Part shown: positions 29,901-39,584 of the stretch, in pieces | Layout of the letters: each line of letters starts with the position of its first letter | How positions within the stretch are numbered: the first letter of the stretch is position 1 | Source: Astropecten irregularis | Taxonomy: Eukaryota > Echinodermata > Asteroidea > Paxillosida > Astropectinidae | Assembly: GCA_963971285.1 (NCBI GenBank) | Contig: OZ020251.1 | Location: 3,472,001-3,536,000 of the forward strand | Direction of reading: 5' to 3' | Length of the DNA stretch: 64,000 bases | Made by a program: the position numbers and the translations under genes | The notes under the pieces: generated by a model | Told to the model about the DNA's origin: nothing | Databases searched by the model: none | What the model saw: only the letters and a program-made list of their open reading frames with translations

Positions 29901-32764
29901 CAAAACGTTATGTATGTTTTTATATTCTATTGGTTTTCCCACACAAAGCTTGAACCAAATTGCTTCAGAGCACCACTTGTGAAACTCTCCTCACTTACAT
30001 AGTGAGATATTCAGACCACTGAAAATAGCTGAAACAACGTTCCAACTTAACGTTATATTGCTCTTACAAGGCCTAACTTCCCCACCTATATCTAATAGCC
30101 AAATAACCACAGGGGAAACTGACTGTACTATTTCAAGTCACCGAAAAGTGAACAAAGATAAATTCTCTATACCTGTTAAATAACTTCCTGCAAAATCACT
30201 GGTTTCTAACTTGGACCTACGTTTGTCATCTTTTTATTTCATGATTGATGTCACAAATTTCGGCAACTTGAGACCAAATGAAGGTTCAGAATAACGCTTT
30301 TTAAGAATAAAATCAAAGCAATTGGTTTTAGAATACTTACAATAAATCAGTATTGAAACTGTATGAAATAGTCGCAAAATTCGCGCGCACAAAGAACATG
30401 CAGCTAATAAGTATAGGTCTATATCGAATAGCAACTTTCTCAAAAGAATTCTGTTGTTTTTTTTACAAATAAGCTTTCTTTTTCTTCACAGTGGAAGCCA
30501 TAAATGTTACCACTAGGAGAAAAACAATATTATACAAGTTCATAACTCGGATATTGATAAGTCGATTGCACTCTGTTGAATTGAGCTCGATTATGTTGTA
30601 TGCAATAAAAATGATCTATAGATATTATTATACAGAAATCATGATTTTTATTTAAACAGTATATGACTGGTTGACATACAACCATTGAAGATGAGTTTAA
30701 ATGGAATATTAAAACTTTTCAGCATCACTTCTTAAAACACTCGTGTAAACACGTTTATGTTATTAACAGTGTGTTCACATTGGACTAGCATAGGCGATGA
30801 TATCAAAATGGGATAAGAACTGAAACAGAAACTGTTATAAGCACATTGTTATAAGCTCAATTGTTATCAATGAGTTACGATTGCTGCTTTGTACTTTTGA
30901 AACCAAGAACAAATAAATGAAATACGTTTATGTTCATTCAGATTTTAACAGACAAGATGATAATTGATACCCATAAAGATGACTTTCGATTTGGTTTTGT
31001 TTACAGAACTACATAACTGCCAAACTGGTTCAATTGTTCCAATTGTCAATTCGTGGCTGCATTGAAACATAATGATTTCAGTGTTTATGAAAGAAACATA
31101 CCGCTGGTAGAAACATACCGTTAAAATATTTCCCACCTGAAATGGTGTATTTATCCAGAAATTAGTCAACCAAAGAACGAAAACAGTAACAATTTTGATC
31201 TCGGGGTAAGATCAAAACAATTTTTTTTTATGTTTTATAAAACAAATTGAGTCGGATTTTCGCTATTTTCTCTTGACTCAGATGTCCGATTGAGCTTAAA
31301 TCTTCATAGTTTTAAAATATTTCATGTAGGCCTACTTACTGCATGGACAACGTTGCTGTTCTGTGTTCTTCACCAATGATACATTATACCTTTAAACAAC
31401 TTAGTTTGTCTTTGGAATCGAAAACATGATCTGAAGAAATTCAAGGCCTTAGTAGGGATACAGGGTACGTATTTGGTATGGTAAATTAACGTGTGGATTT
31501 ATTTTGGTCTTGTTTTATTGCCAGCCCTTTGTGAAAGGCGACTATGGGTCCAACATGAGCAGCCCTCAACTATCTCCGCTAATGAGTGATGACTTCGGGT
31601 CCCCGCATGATCCAGACGCCGTGCAATCGCGCTTCGTGCCCGGGGAGGTGTCCTCCACCACGCTGCCTTGGTACCCGCACCTGGGCCGTGGCTACCAGCT
31701 CAGTGACGACGACATCCAACCCTCGTCGCTGATCATTGACCCGGACGTGGATGAAGGTAGCTGCCCTCCACCGCCAGTCCTTCGGCTCAAGAGACCCAGA
31801 GGCCGACCAAGAAAACCCAAGCCACCAAAGCAAAGTAAGTAGTATTTGTAACTTTAAAAGCATCAAGTGCTGCTTAAGCACCCAAATTTGCTGAAGCATC
31901 AACAACCGTAAATGAAATCAGTATGGCAGCCCGAACCCCTTGTGAATGTTATGTTTAACAAACAATGGCCGAATACAAGCAATCAACATCACATGGAAAT
32001 TTCCCACCGACCACTCACTGACCACTCACTGACCACTCACCGACCACTCACTGACCCCTCACTGACCTCCAACCGACCACTCACTGACCCCTCACTGACC
32101 TCCAACCGACCACTCACTGTCCACTCACTGACCACTCACCGACCACTCACTGACCCCTCACTGACCTCCAACCGACCACTCACTGTCCACTAACTAACCA
32201 CTCACCCTTACCACTCATCCTTACCACTGCACTAACCGACCGCTCACTGACCTCTCACCTACCACTCATTGCATGACCACTCACCGACCACCCACTGACC
32301 ACTCACTGACCAATCAATGACCACTCACCGACCAATCACTGTCCACTCACTGACCACTCACCGACCACTCGCCAACCACTCACCAACCACTCGAAAACCA
32401 CCACTGTCACTGCTGTGATTCTGCTAACTTTAAAAAACTTTCCAACATTAACTCATCCCTTTCCCCCGGTTCTGCAGAGCGAAGCCAGCCCATCCTGTAT
32501 AAGTTCATCCTAGGTCACCTGAATAATCCTAGCATGCACGATGTGGTCGAGTGGGTCAGCAAACAGCAGGGCATATTTCGGTTCCACTCAGCCCGTAAGG
32601 AGGAGTTTGCCGAAATGTGGGGGCGCTTCAAGGGTAACAGGGAGCAGATGACGTACCAGAACATGGCCAGGGCCCTGCGCAACTACACCCGTGGTAAGAC
32701 GAAAATCATGGAGAGGGTCAAACGAAAACTACACTACAAATTCTGTCCGGATTTCATACAGTGA
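20814..32764 (+). CDS. SPI/PU.1-type ETS transcription factor with PNT domain and AT-hook
   Basis: Six exons (20814-20930, 25812-25920, 26505-26699, 28442-28551, 31525-31834, ~32478-32764) join in frame with phases 0, 1, 1, 0, 1 into about 375 residues. Order: an acidic N-terminus (1-75); a PNT/SAM domain (~76-140, DPREWTVANVNSWV to MYENFGRWL); a linker with heptad-like LEDIKNRLIDTM; a Ser/Pro/Asp-rich region; an AT-hook KRPRGRPRKPK (~266-276); an ETS domain (~284-371). The recognition helix MTYQNMARALRNY carries the two Arg residues (345, 348) that contact GGA. The KGNR...MTYQ.MARALRNY block is the hallmark of PU.1/SPIB/SPIC. ESE and ELF proteins read Y.KLSRA.RYYY instead. It is a nuclear DNA-binding regulator; a role in blood or immune cells would be an inference from vertebrate PU.1. 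The start is the first ATG before exon 1's donor, and a splice acceptor at 20795 may mark a 5' UTR exon. Confidence 0.93.
21057..21395. mobile_element. MITE family A copy, degraded right end
   Basis: TTAAAGGTAATACCCTTCTT at the left; at the right the TGATA..TTACCTTTAA end is preceded by divergent sequence. The central palindrome is broken. Confidence 0.8.
21690..22310. repeat. Satellite array 1 (about nine ~62-base units plus an inverted unit)
   Basis: The unit reads GACGTTTCGATCCTAGCAGG, ATCTTTCTCAAAGGCTAAAT and GCTCAGAGTTAGGAGGGCCT. Units are imperfect. The array ends (22255-22306) with one unit in the opposite orientation, so the end can fold back. It lies in ETS intron 1. Confidence 0.9.
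22745..22866 (-). mobile_element. tRNA-derived SINE type 1 head (interrupted)
   Basis: On the minus strand, ATAGGGCTGGATAGCTCAGCC is followed after an insertion (TTTTCTAGACTGAGTTCCGG) by GTTCGAATCCCAGTCCAGTCAG. The anticodon-arm region is replaced, so it is a tRNA-like relic rather than a tRNA. Confidence 0.65.
23147..23595. mobile_element. MITE family B copy with embedded family C sequence
   Basis: The left end (ACTTGCAAAGATGTGCGTTT TGGC) and right end (GGCCTTGTAAATCCTGTATACGCTGCC TTTAA) are B-type. The middle at about 23215-23345 (ACATGATTGGTAAAGGTCAC, CTCAATCGGACATCTGAGTC) is C-type, as at 60019. Confidence 0.75.
24129..24503. mobile_element. MITE family A copy
   Basis: TTAAATGTAATATCATACAA at the left and AAAGTATGATACTACCTGTAA at the right. 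ETS intron 1. Confidence 0.87.
25115..25620. repeat. Satellite array 2 (about eight ~60-base units)
   Basis: Same unit and orientation as the array at 21690, with the core GATCCTAGCAGGATC well kept. It ends about 190 bases before the exon at 25812. Repetitive open frames on both strands are by-products of the unit. Confidence 0.92.
25812..25920 (+). CDS. ETS gene exon 2
   Basis: The acceptor TTCTGCTTTAG ends at 25811 and the donor CCAG|GTCAGT follows 25920. It encodes EAACPESILNFILDADKLRK and then TQEDKLDVRCRLGLPP. It enters in phase 0 and leaves in phase 1, and the Asp codon it opens is completed by the PNT exon. The segment just before a PNT domain is normally poorly conserved, so support is frame, splice sites and coding character. 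Confidence 0.8.
26505..26699 (+). CDS. ETS gene exon 3: Pointed (PNT/SAM) domain
   Basis: The acceptor AATACAG ends at 26504 and the donor AACG|GTAGGT follows. The 65 codons give DPREWTVANVNSWVTWFTE, FDLGSRPNVCRLDGNTLAQW and LIDDFCNYFGPDGDLMYENF. This follows the ETS-family PNT pattern: DPR.W...V..W, an L(D/N)G..L core, DDF, and D.LYE-like LMYENF..WL. The domain usually mediates protein interaction or oligomerisation. It occupies almost exactly this one exon. Confidence 0.93.
26860..27221. mobile_element. MITE family B copy
   Basis: GTAAAGGGAGCATTAGGATT at the left and CCTGTACGCTGCCTTTAA at the right. The interior has GAAATACGGCCGAAATAATC and CCATGGTGACTGTTTGCACT. ETS intron 3. Confidence 0.85.
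27447..27573. mobile_element. Family L foldback copy 1
   Basis: GGTGCATTCGTTTAGCCAAC at the left and GGAGCTAAACGAATGCACCC at the right; the interior is CCTTACTGGGAATGGTCGTG and CAAAACAAGCGAGAGAATGG. The second copy is at 49972. Confidence 0.75.
27777..27952. mobile_element. Family E copy
   Basis: GGGGTCGATTTCACGAAGCC at the left and TGGTGAAATCGACCC at the right. CGATCGTAAGTCGAT is duplicated inside and a G10 run follows GAGGAAG. ETS intron 3. Confidence 0.82.
28075..28320. mobile_element. Family F element, complete
   Basis: GGGGCCAATTTCATAGAGCT at the left and CTCTATGAAATTGGCCCC at the right; TGCTTA/GTGCTAA lies next to the ends. About 246 bases. It inserted in ETS intron 3, 122 bases before exon 4. 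Confidence 0.85.
28442..28551 (+). CDS. ETS gene exon 4: linker
   Basis: The acceptor CTTCTTTTAG ends at 28441 and the donor TCG|GTAAGC follows. It encodes SPESLQIQDDLFDVQKDINR and then LEDIKNRLIDTMVGPS, phase 1 in and phase 0 out. The second half is highly charged with regularly spaced Leu/Ile and could form a short helix or coiled coil. No domain is recognised. Confidence 0.85.
28560..29440. repeat. Degenerate tandem repeat with TTTACCGAGACA core
   Basis: TTACCGAGACA, CTCTACCGAGA, TTTTCTTAGTTTTACCGAGA and CAATAGGCCTATTTGTTCC recur at irregular spacing over about 880 bases, starting nine bases after exon 4's donor. Individual units are much diverged. Confidence 0.8.
29441..31094. other. ETS intron 4, plain part
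   Basis: AT-rich with no repeat family or exon recognised. Short minus-strand open frames at 30234-30443 and 30945-31169 have no coding character. Confidence 0.4.
31095..31395. mobile_element. MITE family C copy (A/C mosaic)
   Basis: A-type left half (AACATACCGTTAAAATATTT, CCTGAAATGGTGTATTTATC) joined to a C-type right half (TTGATCTCGGGGTAAGATCA, AGATGTCCGATTGAGCTTAA, ATTATACCTTTAA). It lies 130 bases before exon 5. Confidence 0.7.
31525..31834 (+). CDS. ETS gene exon 5: acidic/Pro-rich region and AT-hook
   Basis: The acceptor TTATTGCCAG ends at 31524 and the donor CAAA|GTAAGT follows 31834. It encodes 103 residues that are rich in Ser, Pro and Asp (for example LSDDDIQPSSLIIDPDVDEG), as in a transactivation region. 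They end in KRPRGRPRKPKPPK, which holds the GRP core of an AT-hook (minor-groove DNA contact). The equivalent place in vertebrate ESE proteins also carries an AT-hook. Without splicing, the frame stops at 31842. Confidence 0.92.
31860..31995. mobile_element. Family F fragment
   Basis: AAGTGCTGCTTAAGCACCCA and GTTATGTTTAACAAACAATG with GGCCGAATACAAG match the family F interior at 39585-39764. The outer ends are missing. ETS intron 5. Confidence 0.55.
31996..32400. repeat. TGACCA minisatellite in ETS intron 5
   Basis: Units CACTGACCACTCACCGACCA and CTCACTGACCCCTCACTGAC with CTCCAACCGACCA repeat over 400 bases, about 80 bases before the ETS-domain exon. Higher-order copies of about 60 bases are visible. 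Confidence 0.93.
32478..32764 (+). CDS. ETS gene exon 6: ETS DNA-binding domain and stop
   Basis: The acceptor GGTTCTGCAG precedes it; the exact first base is uncertain by one. It encodes SQPILYKFILGHLNNPSMHD, VVEWVSKQQGIFRFHSARKE, EFAEMWGRFKGNREQMTYQN and MARALRNY, then a basic wing (MERVKRKLHYKF), and ends CPDFIQ with TGA 32762-32764. Closest remembered relatives are SPIC (NPEM....QWVDKTKGIFQF, LAELWG) and PU.1. The turn between helix 3 and the final strands is about two residues longer than in PU.1. Confidence 0.95.
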
Positions 32765-32926
32765 AACTCTGAATTGTGTTTGTAGTTTTTTTTACTTTGT
32801 AAAATATGCCAAATTTCCAGAAAGATAATTCCAGCTAAAAGACATAAGAACAATCTCCTGAGAAGTTAATTGATTGGTATTTTTGGGTCATTTTAGACTG
32901 TTGTCATTGAAAATGATGACAGTTCC

Positions 32927-32932
32927 AATAAA
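32927..32932 (+). promoter_or_regulatory. candidate poly(A) signal AATAAA for the ETS gene
   Basis: AATAAA lies 163 bases after the stop codon, just before the TGGTCA-rich array. It is the first AATAAA after the stop. Confidence 0.4.
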
Positions 32933-32934
32933 AA

Positions 32935-33565
32935 CGTCATCAGTTGTCATTGCATTAATTGGACTGATTGTGGTCATTTTGGTAATTACTGGTAATTTTG
33001 GTCATCATCTGTCATCAATTGGTCATATTTGGTCATCATAGGAAATCATTTGGTGTTGTTTGTCATTTGGTAGTCATATTTTAGTATCATTGGCTACTAT
33101 TGGTAATAATTGGTCGACTTTGGACATTATTCGTCACCATTGGTCATTATTGGTCTCAATGGTTACTATTGGTGACCATCGGACATTATTGGTCTCAAGT
33201 GAGTGGTTATTATTGGTGACCATTGGTCATTATCGGTCACAAATGGTTATTATTGGTGACCATTGGTCATTATCGGTCACAAATGGTTATTATTGGTGAC
33301 CATTGGTCATTATCGGTCACAAATGGTTATTATTGGTGACCATTGGTCATTATCGGTCACAAGTGGTTATTGTTGGTTACCATTGGTCACCATTGGTCAC
33401 CACATGTCAACGTTGGTTACTATTGGTCCTGATTGGCAATTTGTTGGCTCTTAATGCATCAATCATTGGCAATTATTACTCACTCACTGGTCATCATAGG
33501 TGATCATCACTGGTCATTATCAGCATGCCATTGGTCACTATTGGTCACCGTTGGTCAAAATTTAA
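32935..33565. repeat. TGGTCA minisatellite downstream of the ETS gene
   Basis: Short TTGGTCA(T/C) units fill the interval. At 33190-33370 a 40-base unit (GGTGACCATTGGTCATTATC plus GGTCACAAATGGTTATTATT) is repeated four times almost perfectly. Its core is the reverse complement of the TGACCA core upstream of the ETS exon. Confidence 0.92.
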
Positions 33566-34732
33566 TTGTGGTTCTCAATAAGATGATATTAATCAATCAT
33601 ATTTTGTTATTATTATAGTTGCTGTCTTTCATAGCTGCACAAAGACAGGGTTTTTGGACAAAATATTTCTTCTCCAAAAGAGAAATTTTTTTTCAGAAAA
33701 TGTATAAAATTCTCTAAACTTTTTTCATGCATATCGACTGGATTAATATTGCTCGTTTACCTTGATGACATCACATTTTTCTCATGAATATGGAGATTAT
33801 AATTTGCATAAAAATGAATTATTCATGACTTCTCAAATAGTCGTGGAATTTAATCTGTACAAAAGCTCAATTTTTTCATGCATTTAGGTAACGATTTTCT
33901 TATTGGTAGTGAAAAGTTGACATATTTTCTTTATACGAAAATGTCAAACTTGAGAATTATCATTCTCCTTCTTTAAAACAGCTGGTTGATAAAAATCTAT
34001 TTTATTTTACAAACATTTTACATTTTATAAATTTATGTCTTTTATATATATATATATATCGACTAGTAAAAGCTCCTATAAATCTGATAAATGTAATTGA
34101 TATTCTTGGTAACTTCTTTTAATATTCAATATTTATTTTGTTCTTTCGTTTAATGTTTTGTTGGTTACATTTTAAGTAAGATTATCGATATGTTGTGATT
34201 GGATTGTCATTTTTCGAAAAAAAGTTTTCCAGATTTTGTCCACACTTCCCATATTTCAGGATTCTTTGGAATTTGCATAAATTTATGGAGGTATTTTTCG
34301 TCCATATATTAGATTCGTAACCCCATTATAATTAACAAAAAAAAAAAAAATGGGAATCGTGCAATATTAATTATTTAGAGGGGTTGCTGGGGCTCTGTCA
34401 TAAGGAGTGATTATACAGGAAATTGGTTTCTGGCAGTCTTCACTTATATAGCATTACTCCTTAAAATTGCCAAAAAACCGCCTGGGATAGTGAAAAAACT
34501 GCACGAAAAATGACTTTCGTGCTCCCAACTTTGTTCACTTTCAAGCAGTGTAGCTGCTTGCCAACAAATTGCCTGTAAAATGGTTTCGTGTGACACGGGA
34601 ACAAAGCATTGAATTTCGATACAACTCGATTTTAAAAGCACGGAGTTTAAAACACGTGTGGAGTCGTCGGTGTTGACTGCATGTTCACGTTTAGTTATTA
34701 TGTAATGTCCTTCGTACTGTTGCGGAAGAGTT
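33566..34732. other. Intergenic, no recognised feature
   Basis: AT-rich, with a short (TA)n at 34045-34060. Nothing else seen. Confidence 0.4.
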
Positions 34733-34985
34733 CAGAGTGTACAATGTCCACAATTTCGGTAACATTTTTTGGCAACGTGTTGCCAAGTTAGGGCAACAAA
34801 CCTAGGTAACTCGACTTTGGGCCCTGTGTACACTAGCAACATTTGGCCAACATGTTACCGAGATGTTGCTGCTGCGACATGTTTGTTACCCAACTCGTCT
34901 TGCTTTGTGTACACTGACAGCATTTTCAGCAACAACGTGCCTGGGTAACGTGTTACCGAGAATGTTACCGAAAATATTGACAGTC
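34733..34985. repeat. GGTAACA/GCAACA-rich foldback-like repeat
   Basis: TCGGTAACATTTTTTGGCAA, CGTGTTGCCAA, CAACATGTTACCGAGATGTT and GTAACGTGTTACCGAGAATG are interleaved inverted and direct motifs. It looks like a degraded inverted-repeat element; ends were not determined. Confidence 0.5.
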
Positions 34986-36544
34986 TGCATTATGCTGATC
35001 GGGTTCAGCCATTGAAAAGCCAGGCCAGGCCTGGGCCTTGACCTGAAATCCTCCTCTTGTCACTAACTTCACTACAATAGAGCTGCTTAAAAACAATCAA
35101 GCATGGCTAATTACAGATACTTTCCATGATCAATTTGGACTCATTCCAATCAGGTTAGTTCCAACCATGATCCAGGACAAATTAGCAGGCGCTTGAAGTT
35201 GATAGTCCAAGGCTACGGTTTATACGGAAACCCAGGCCTGCCCTTGCTTTTCAGTGGCGAGATCCAAACCAGTATTTCAGTTTCTCAAATTCGCAAATTG
35301 TCTGACTAGATCACTAATTGCTGGCATTGTGATCGTCCCATGACATTTTCTACGCCACTGTCCTACTATGATACATTGACCAAGCTGTATTTTATAATCT
35401 GCTTTTGAGTTTTGCTGTGTGCCCAGTTACTGAATGAACAATATAGATCAAACATTACAATCGCTTGGGATAATTTAAGCAAACATTGAAAGTTTAAGCC
35501 AGTACTGGCGGGCATGATACTATCCGGCTCTACTCTCATTCGCCAAAGCTTAGCCAGTTTTGATCACAGTTAATTCTAATGCGTGTTGAATTTTGGATAA
35601 TCATTAACAAATTGCACAACAGGTGCATGTAGATGTTCGCTAGTTCAATACAGGTCCATGCTATGAATCATTCACCGCCTTAAACCAATCACGTCTCAAC
35701 CACACTGTGTATTATTATTTAGTTAAGGTTTACGAATCCTCTTTGTCAAAAACCATGTAAATCCGGTATTTTGTTCGGACCTTTCCATTTGAATGACTCT
35801 CTATAGCGTGATGTGAACCCCCGACACATGTTTTGCTGGTACAGATGCAATATTTTATACTTTAAGGGTTATCATGTAATTGCAAATGTATATGTATATT
35901 TCAAATATGTATTATTTTAAGGTTTCAGTTATCTGTAGTGTATTTTCTTCTTGAAACTTTTTGTGTGTAAATAAGTCAGTGAAATTGTTCTTTGGTCGTG
36001 CATATAAAGACAAATTGCGCATTGTCAGTTATTGCCAGCGGTTAATTTTGTAGGGAAAGGGGAAATGATTGGGTTTCTGCGAGTGGTTTAAAATCAAGAC
36101 ATGAACAATTATTTATAGAAAAACAGATAACGACCAAAAAGGTACAGCAATAAAGAAAATGAATAAAAGTAAACAAAAAAGAAGGAAAAAGGATAACAAG
36201 TATGACGATTCTGTTATTGAATTTTTTTAAATTGAGATTACTTTTCTGTGCATTATTATTTTTTTGCAATCGGAGCTTAAGGGTTTATTCTGGTTTTATT
36301 ACTTTATGGGGAAAACACCATGCCGACTCGATCCCCACCCACGGGGAAGCGTCTGGCTTACCATAATCGCTGCATATTTATCACTGATTTATTTAGCTAT
36401 CAAGTAGAGATCGAAATGAAATTGCGACTATGCACAAAATCCTTAATTTATTCTTTCACTGAATGGCCGTTCAGAAAGCACACACATTGAAAGCACTGGA
36501 TTGCCGAATAGAATCACAAGCAGTTATAATGTGAAACTAAGTTC
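34986..36544. other. Intergenic, no recognised feature
   Basis: No exon or repeat family is recognised in about 1.5 kb. Confidence 0.4.
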
Positions 36545-36794
36545 TGGGGCCAATTTCACGGAATCTCACAAAAATATGCTAACCGTGAAATTTCTGCCTT
36601 TATTGTAAAGGATATTGTTAAGGATTAACAACCAAATCTCCATGTGATGTGTATCACTTGTGGTTGTTTTTTGGCTGTTGTTTGCTGGGCATGAATTTCA
36701 AATGGAATTTGTAATGGTGTTTTGTTTTATTGAGCAAGACTTTTTTGGCTAAGCATTGTTTTTTGTGCTTAATAACAGCTCCATGAATTTGGTC
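36545..36794. mobile_element. Family F copy (diverged ends)
   Basis: GGGGCCAATTTCACGGAATC at the left and AACAGCTCCATGAATTTGGTC at the right; interior ACCAAATCTCCATGTGATGT. Confidence 0.7.
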
Positions 36795-36934
36795 ACGTGT
36801 CTTATCAGTTCAGTATGCACAATGATAACGATCAATTAAGCTACATGTTTTTATTATTACGCCTACTTATGTACTTGATATCGTTCAGGTAATGACCAGC
36901 TTTCAGACAGCTGCTTTAAGTTGTTGTATAAAGC

Positions 36935-37299
36935 TTAAAGGTAGTATCATACTTTGGTAAGAGACCAAAACAGAAATGTTCACAGATTTACGTATGACTT
37001 TCAGGGTATGAAGATGGTGCTGGTAGAAACCTACCGTTAACATTTTTCCACCTGAAATGGTGTATTTATTCAGAAATTAGTAAAACAACGACAAAAATCT
37101 GTTTGATCTTTTAAAAGATCAAAAATAAAAGAGAAAAGACTTAATAAATACTGTTACAGTTTTTCACTGTTTTTCTCAAAAAGTGGGCACCGTATGGGAC
37201 TGAAATTTTCACAGATGACAGTTATTATATCTGTCTTGATATTTGTGCCCATGAATCTGTATTTCTTTGATAAAAACCAATGTATGATACTACCTTTAA
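36935..37299. mobile_element. MITE family A copy
   Basis: TTAAAGGTAGTATCATACTT at the left and TGTATGATACTACCTTTAA at the right. Same length as the copy at 19512 and only lightly diverged from it. Confidence 0.92.
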
Positions 37300-37569
37300 C
37301 GACTAAAGATGTGAAGATAATAATTTCGTTATAGTAGCAAATGAGCAACAAGTTGTATGAAAGAAATGGTATTTACAAAGTGATGTGGTATTGAGAAATA
37401 AGTGGACATTGGCAGCGGTCCAAAAAGTGAGATATTATGTAGGTAAGACCTGAAAGAGATGGACAATGGCTATTTATCGGTATGTGACACAGAGAGAACT
37501 ATTATTCCTTTGTCTATTGAATTCTGGAATAATGCCGTATTGTTTTGGTGTCATTGGTTGTGAGATTGT

Positions 37570-37934
37570 TTAAAGGTAGTATCATACTTTGGTAAGAGAC
37601 CAAAACAGAAATGTTCACAGATTTACATATAACTCTTAGGGTATGAAGATGATGCTGGTAGAAACCTACCGTTAAAATATTTCCGCCTGAAATGGTGTAT
37701 TTATCCAGAGATTAATAAAACAACGACCGAAAATCGTTTTGATCTTTTAAAAGATCAAAAATAAAAGAGAAAAGACTTAAAAAATACTGCGGCCGTTTTT
37801 CACTGTTTTCTCAAAAAGTGGGCACCGTATAGGACTGACATTTTCACAGATTACTTTTACTGTATCTTCCTTGATATTTTTGCCCACGAATTTGTATTTC
37901 TTTGACAAAAACCAAAGTATGATATTACCTTTAA
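37570..37934. mobile_element. MITE family A copy
   Basis: TTAAAGGTAGTATCATACTT at the left and AAAGTATGATATTACCTTTAA at the right, 270 bases after the previous copy and in the same orientation. Confidence 0.92.
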
Positions 37935-38329
37935 GTGGCTGTGAATATAGTTGCACTGGGTTATGACACTATTCCACTTATTGTTGTGATTATTTCAGGC
38001 CATGTTACGAAAAGCGTGCAGCATATAGACTAAGCACATGCACTACTATATAATCTTGTCAGCAATATGAGTGTTTATGTAAATTGTCATCATTTCATGT
38101 CTTTCTTTTGTGATTAATTGACCATTTCAGCTTACGCACGTTGTATAGATGGAGCTTTTATACACAGATGGTAATTCACCTACAGTGATTCAATAACAAA
38201 CTCATTATACTACAAATGAATTCAAATTGTGTCTGGATGTGGTATACATTTATAGTTTGAGTCTTAACAATAATAACACTGTAAGGTATCACAACACTGT
38301 AGGCTAATTAAGCACACAAAGCCAAATCT

Positions 38330-38510
38330 ACCCTCACAGGTACATGTATAGGCCCCCTACACATTTACTCCTGGGTGAAGAGGAGCAACATGTGACAAAG
38401 CGTCTTGCCCAAGGACGCAAGCACCACTAACCCATGGCTGGACTCGAACCACAAGAATTTGAGCCCGACACGCCAGACCACTAAGCCACAGCTGACTGCT
38501 CCCTACTAGT
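38330..38510 (-). mobile_element. tRNA-derived SINE type 3
   Basis: On the minus strand, GCTGTGGCTTAGTGGTCTGG (box A-like), TGGTTCGAGTCCAGCCATGG (box B) and then GTCCTTGGGCAAGACGCTTT, CTCTTCACCCAGGAGTAAAT. The last part is the central domain seen at 17041. Confidence 0.75.
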
Positions 38511-38613
38511 CTTAGAAATAAGACTAAGGTAATCTTGTCAGTGAAGCTTCCCCATGAACGTGTTCACGTGTGCACAAGTGGCATCAGTGTTTATCACACT
38601 GCAAATCCTTGAC

Positions 38614-38756
38614 CAGGGGCTGATTTCACGAACGCTTTACGATCATCGCTAAAGCCCAAATCCATCCCTAAACGGAGAATCGATCGGAAAGTAGTCATCT
38701 CATATCAAGTGTGATAGCGATGATCGCAAAATACGACTTTAGTGAAATCGGTCCCA
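38614..38756. mobile_element. Family E-related foldback
   Basis: CAGGGGCTGATTTCACGAAC at the left and AGTGAAATCGGTCCCAGGGG at the right with a diverged middle (TCATCGCTAAAGCCC / GCGATGATCGC). Confidence 0.65.
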
Positions 38757-38888
38757 GGGGTCGATTTCACCAAACTCATCGTATCTTACTATCAATCGTA
38801 AAACTTGTAATGCAACGATATGGGTTAGGCCTATCCTTCGTAACTCGAGGTACGACCGATTGTAGCGTTTGGGGAAATCGACCACAGG
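38755..38888. mobile_element. Family E copy
   Basis: AGGGGTCGATTTCACCAAAC at the left and GGGGAAATCGACCACAGG at the right. It is directly joined to the preceding element, sharing the AGGGG. Confidence 0.8.
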
Positions 38889-38963
38889 ATCGATAATGAT
38901 AATGACAATTTACGACAATAGGCTAAGTACAATTCATAAGTCATTGAAAACGGAGCAACGAAA

Positions 38964-39042
38964 AAATGACTGCGGGATTCGAACCTGCAATCCCCGGAAT
39001 ACCGCACCTGTGCTCTGCCATCTGAGCTATCCAGCCTGTCCG
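38964..39042 (-). mobile_element. tRNA-like SINE head
   Basis: On the minus strand, GGCTGGATAGCTCAGATGGC(AGAGC) and GATTGCAGGTTCGAATCCCG give box A and box B spacing like a tRNA. It runs straight into a MITE-A fragment at 39046 and lacks a proper acceptor stem. Confidence 0.65.
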
Positions 39043-39045
39043 GGG

Positions 39046-39226
39046 TCTTTTATTTTTGATCTTTTAAAAGATCAAAAAGGATTTCGGTCGTTGTTTTACT
39101 TATTTCTGCATAAATATACCATTTTAGGCGGAAGGATTTTAACATCTTCATACCCTGAAAGTTATACGTAAATCTGTGAACATTTCTGTTTTGGTTTCTT
39201 ATTCCAAAGTATGGTACTACTTTTAA
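39046..39226. mobile_element. MITE family A, right half
   Basis: It starts in the middle of the family (TCTTTTATTTTTGATCTTTT) and ends AAAGTATGGTACTACTTTTAA. The left half is absent. Confidence 0.85.
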
Positions 39227-39584
39227 GAGTAAGGATTTGACCATCAAACACTGTGTAGCTACAGACGAATTCAATTAATTTGCTTTATTGGCAACGAGTG
39301 CACTTCACTAGAAGCTATGTTAACTCTCACTCAATGTGGGTGTTATTCTTGCTTACTAGCACCCTGAAACATTACCGAGATAATGTAATCAAAAACTGGC
39401 AGCGCAGATGATATAAAATTTTATGATCAATTGAGCCTCAAGGCCGATTCATGATACATACGAATGTTTCCTGCAATGTGATCATGTGATCGGGAATGGA
39501 TACTCGCAAAAAAATGTTTGCAGACATTTTACCACATTCCAGTTGAAGTCATTGAAGGTGGAACCAAGAAAGCTAACGGAAGCA

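Noticed and set aside
31996-33565. TGACCA/TGGTCA arrays as clusters of nuclear-receptor half sites
   Set aside because: The core differs from the AGGTCA consensus, and the spacing simply follows the repeat unit. Nothing shows selection for binding.
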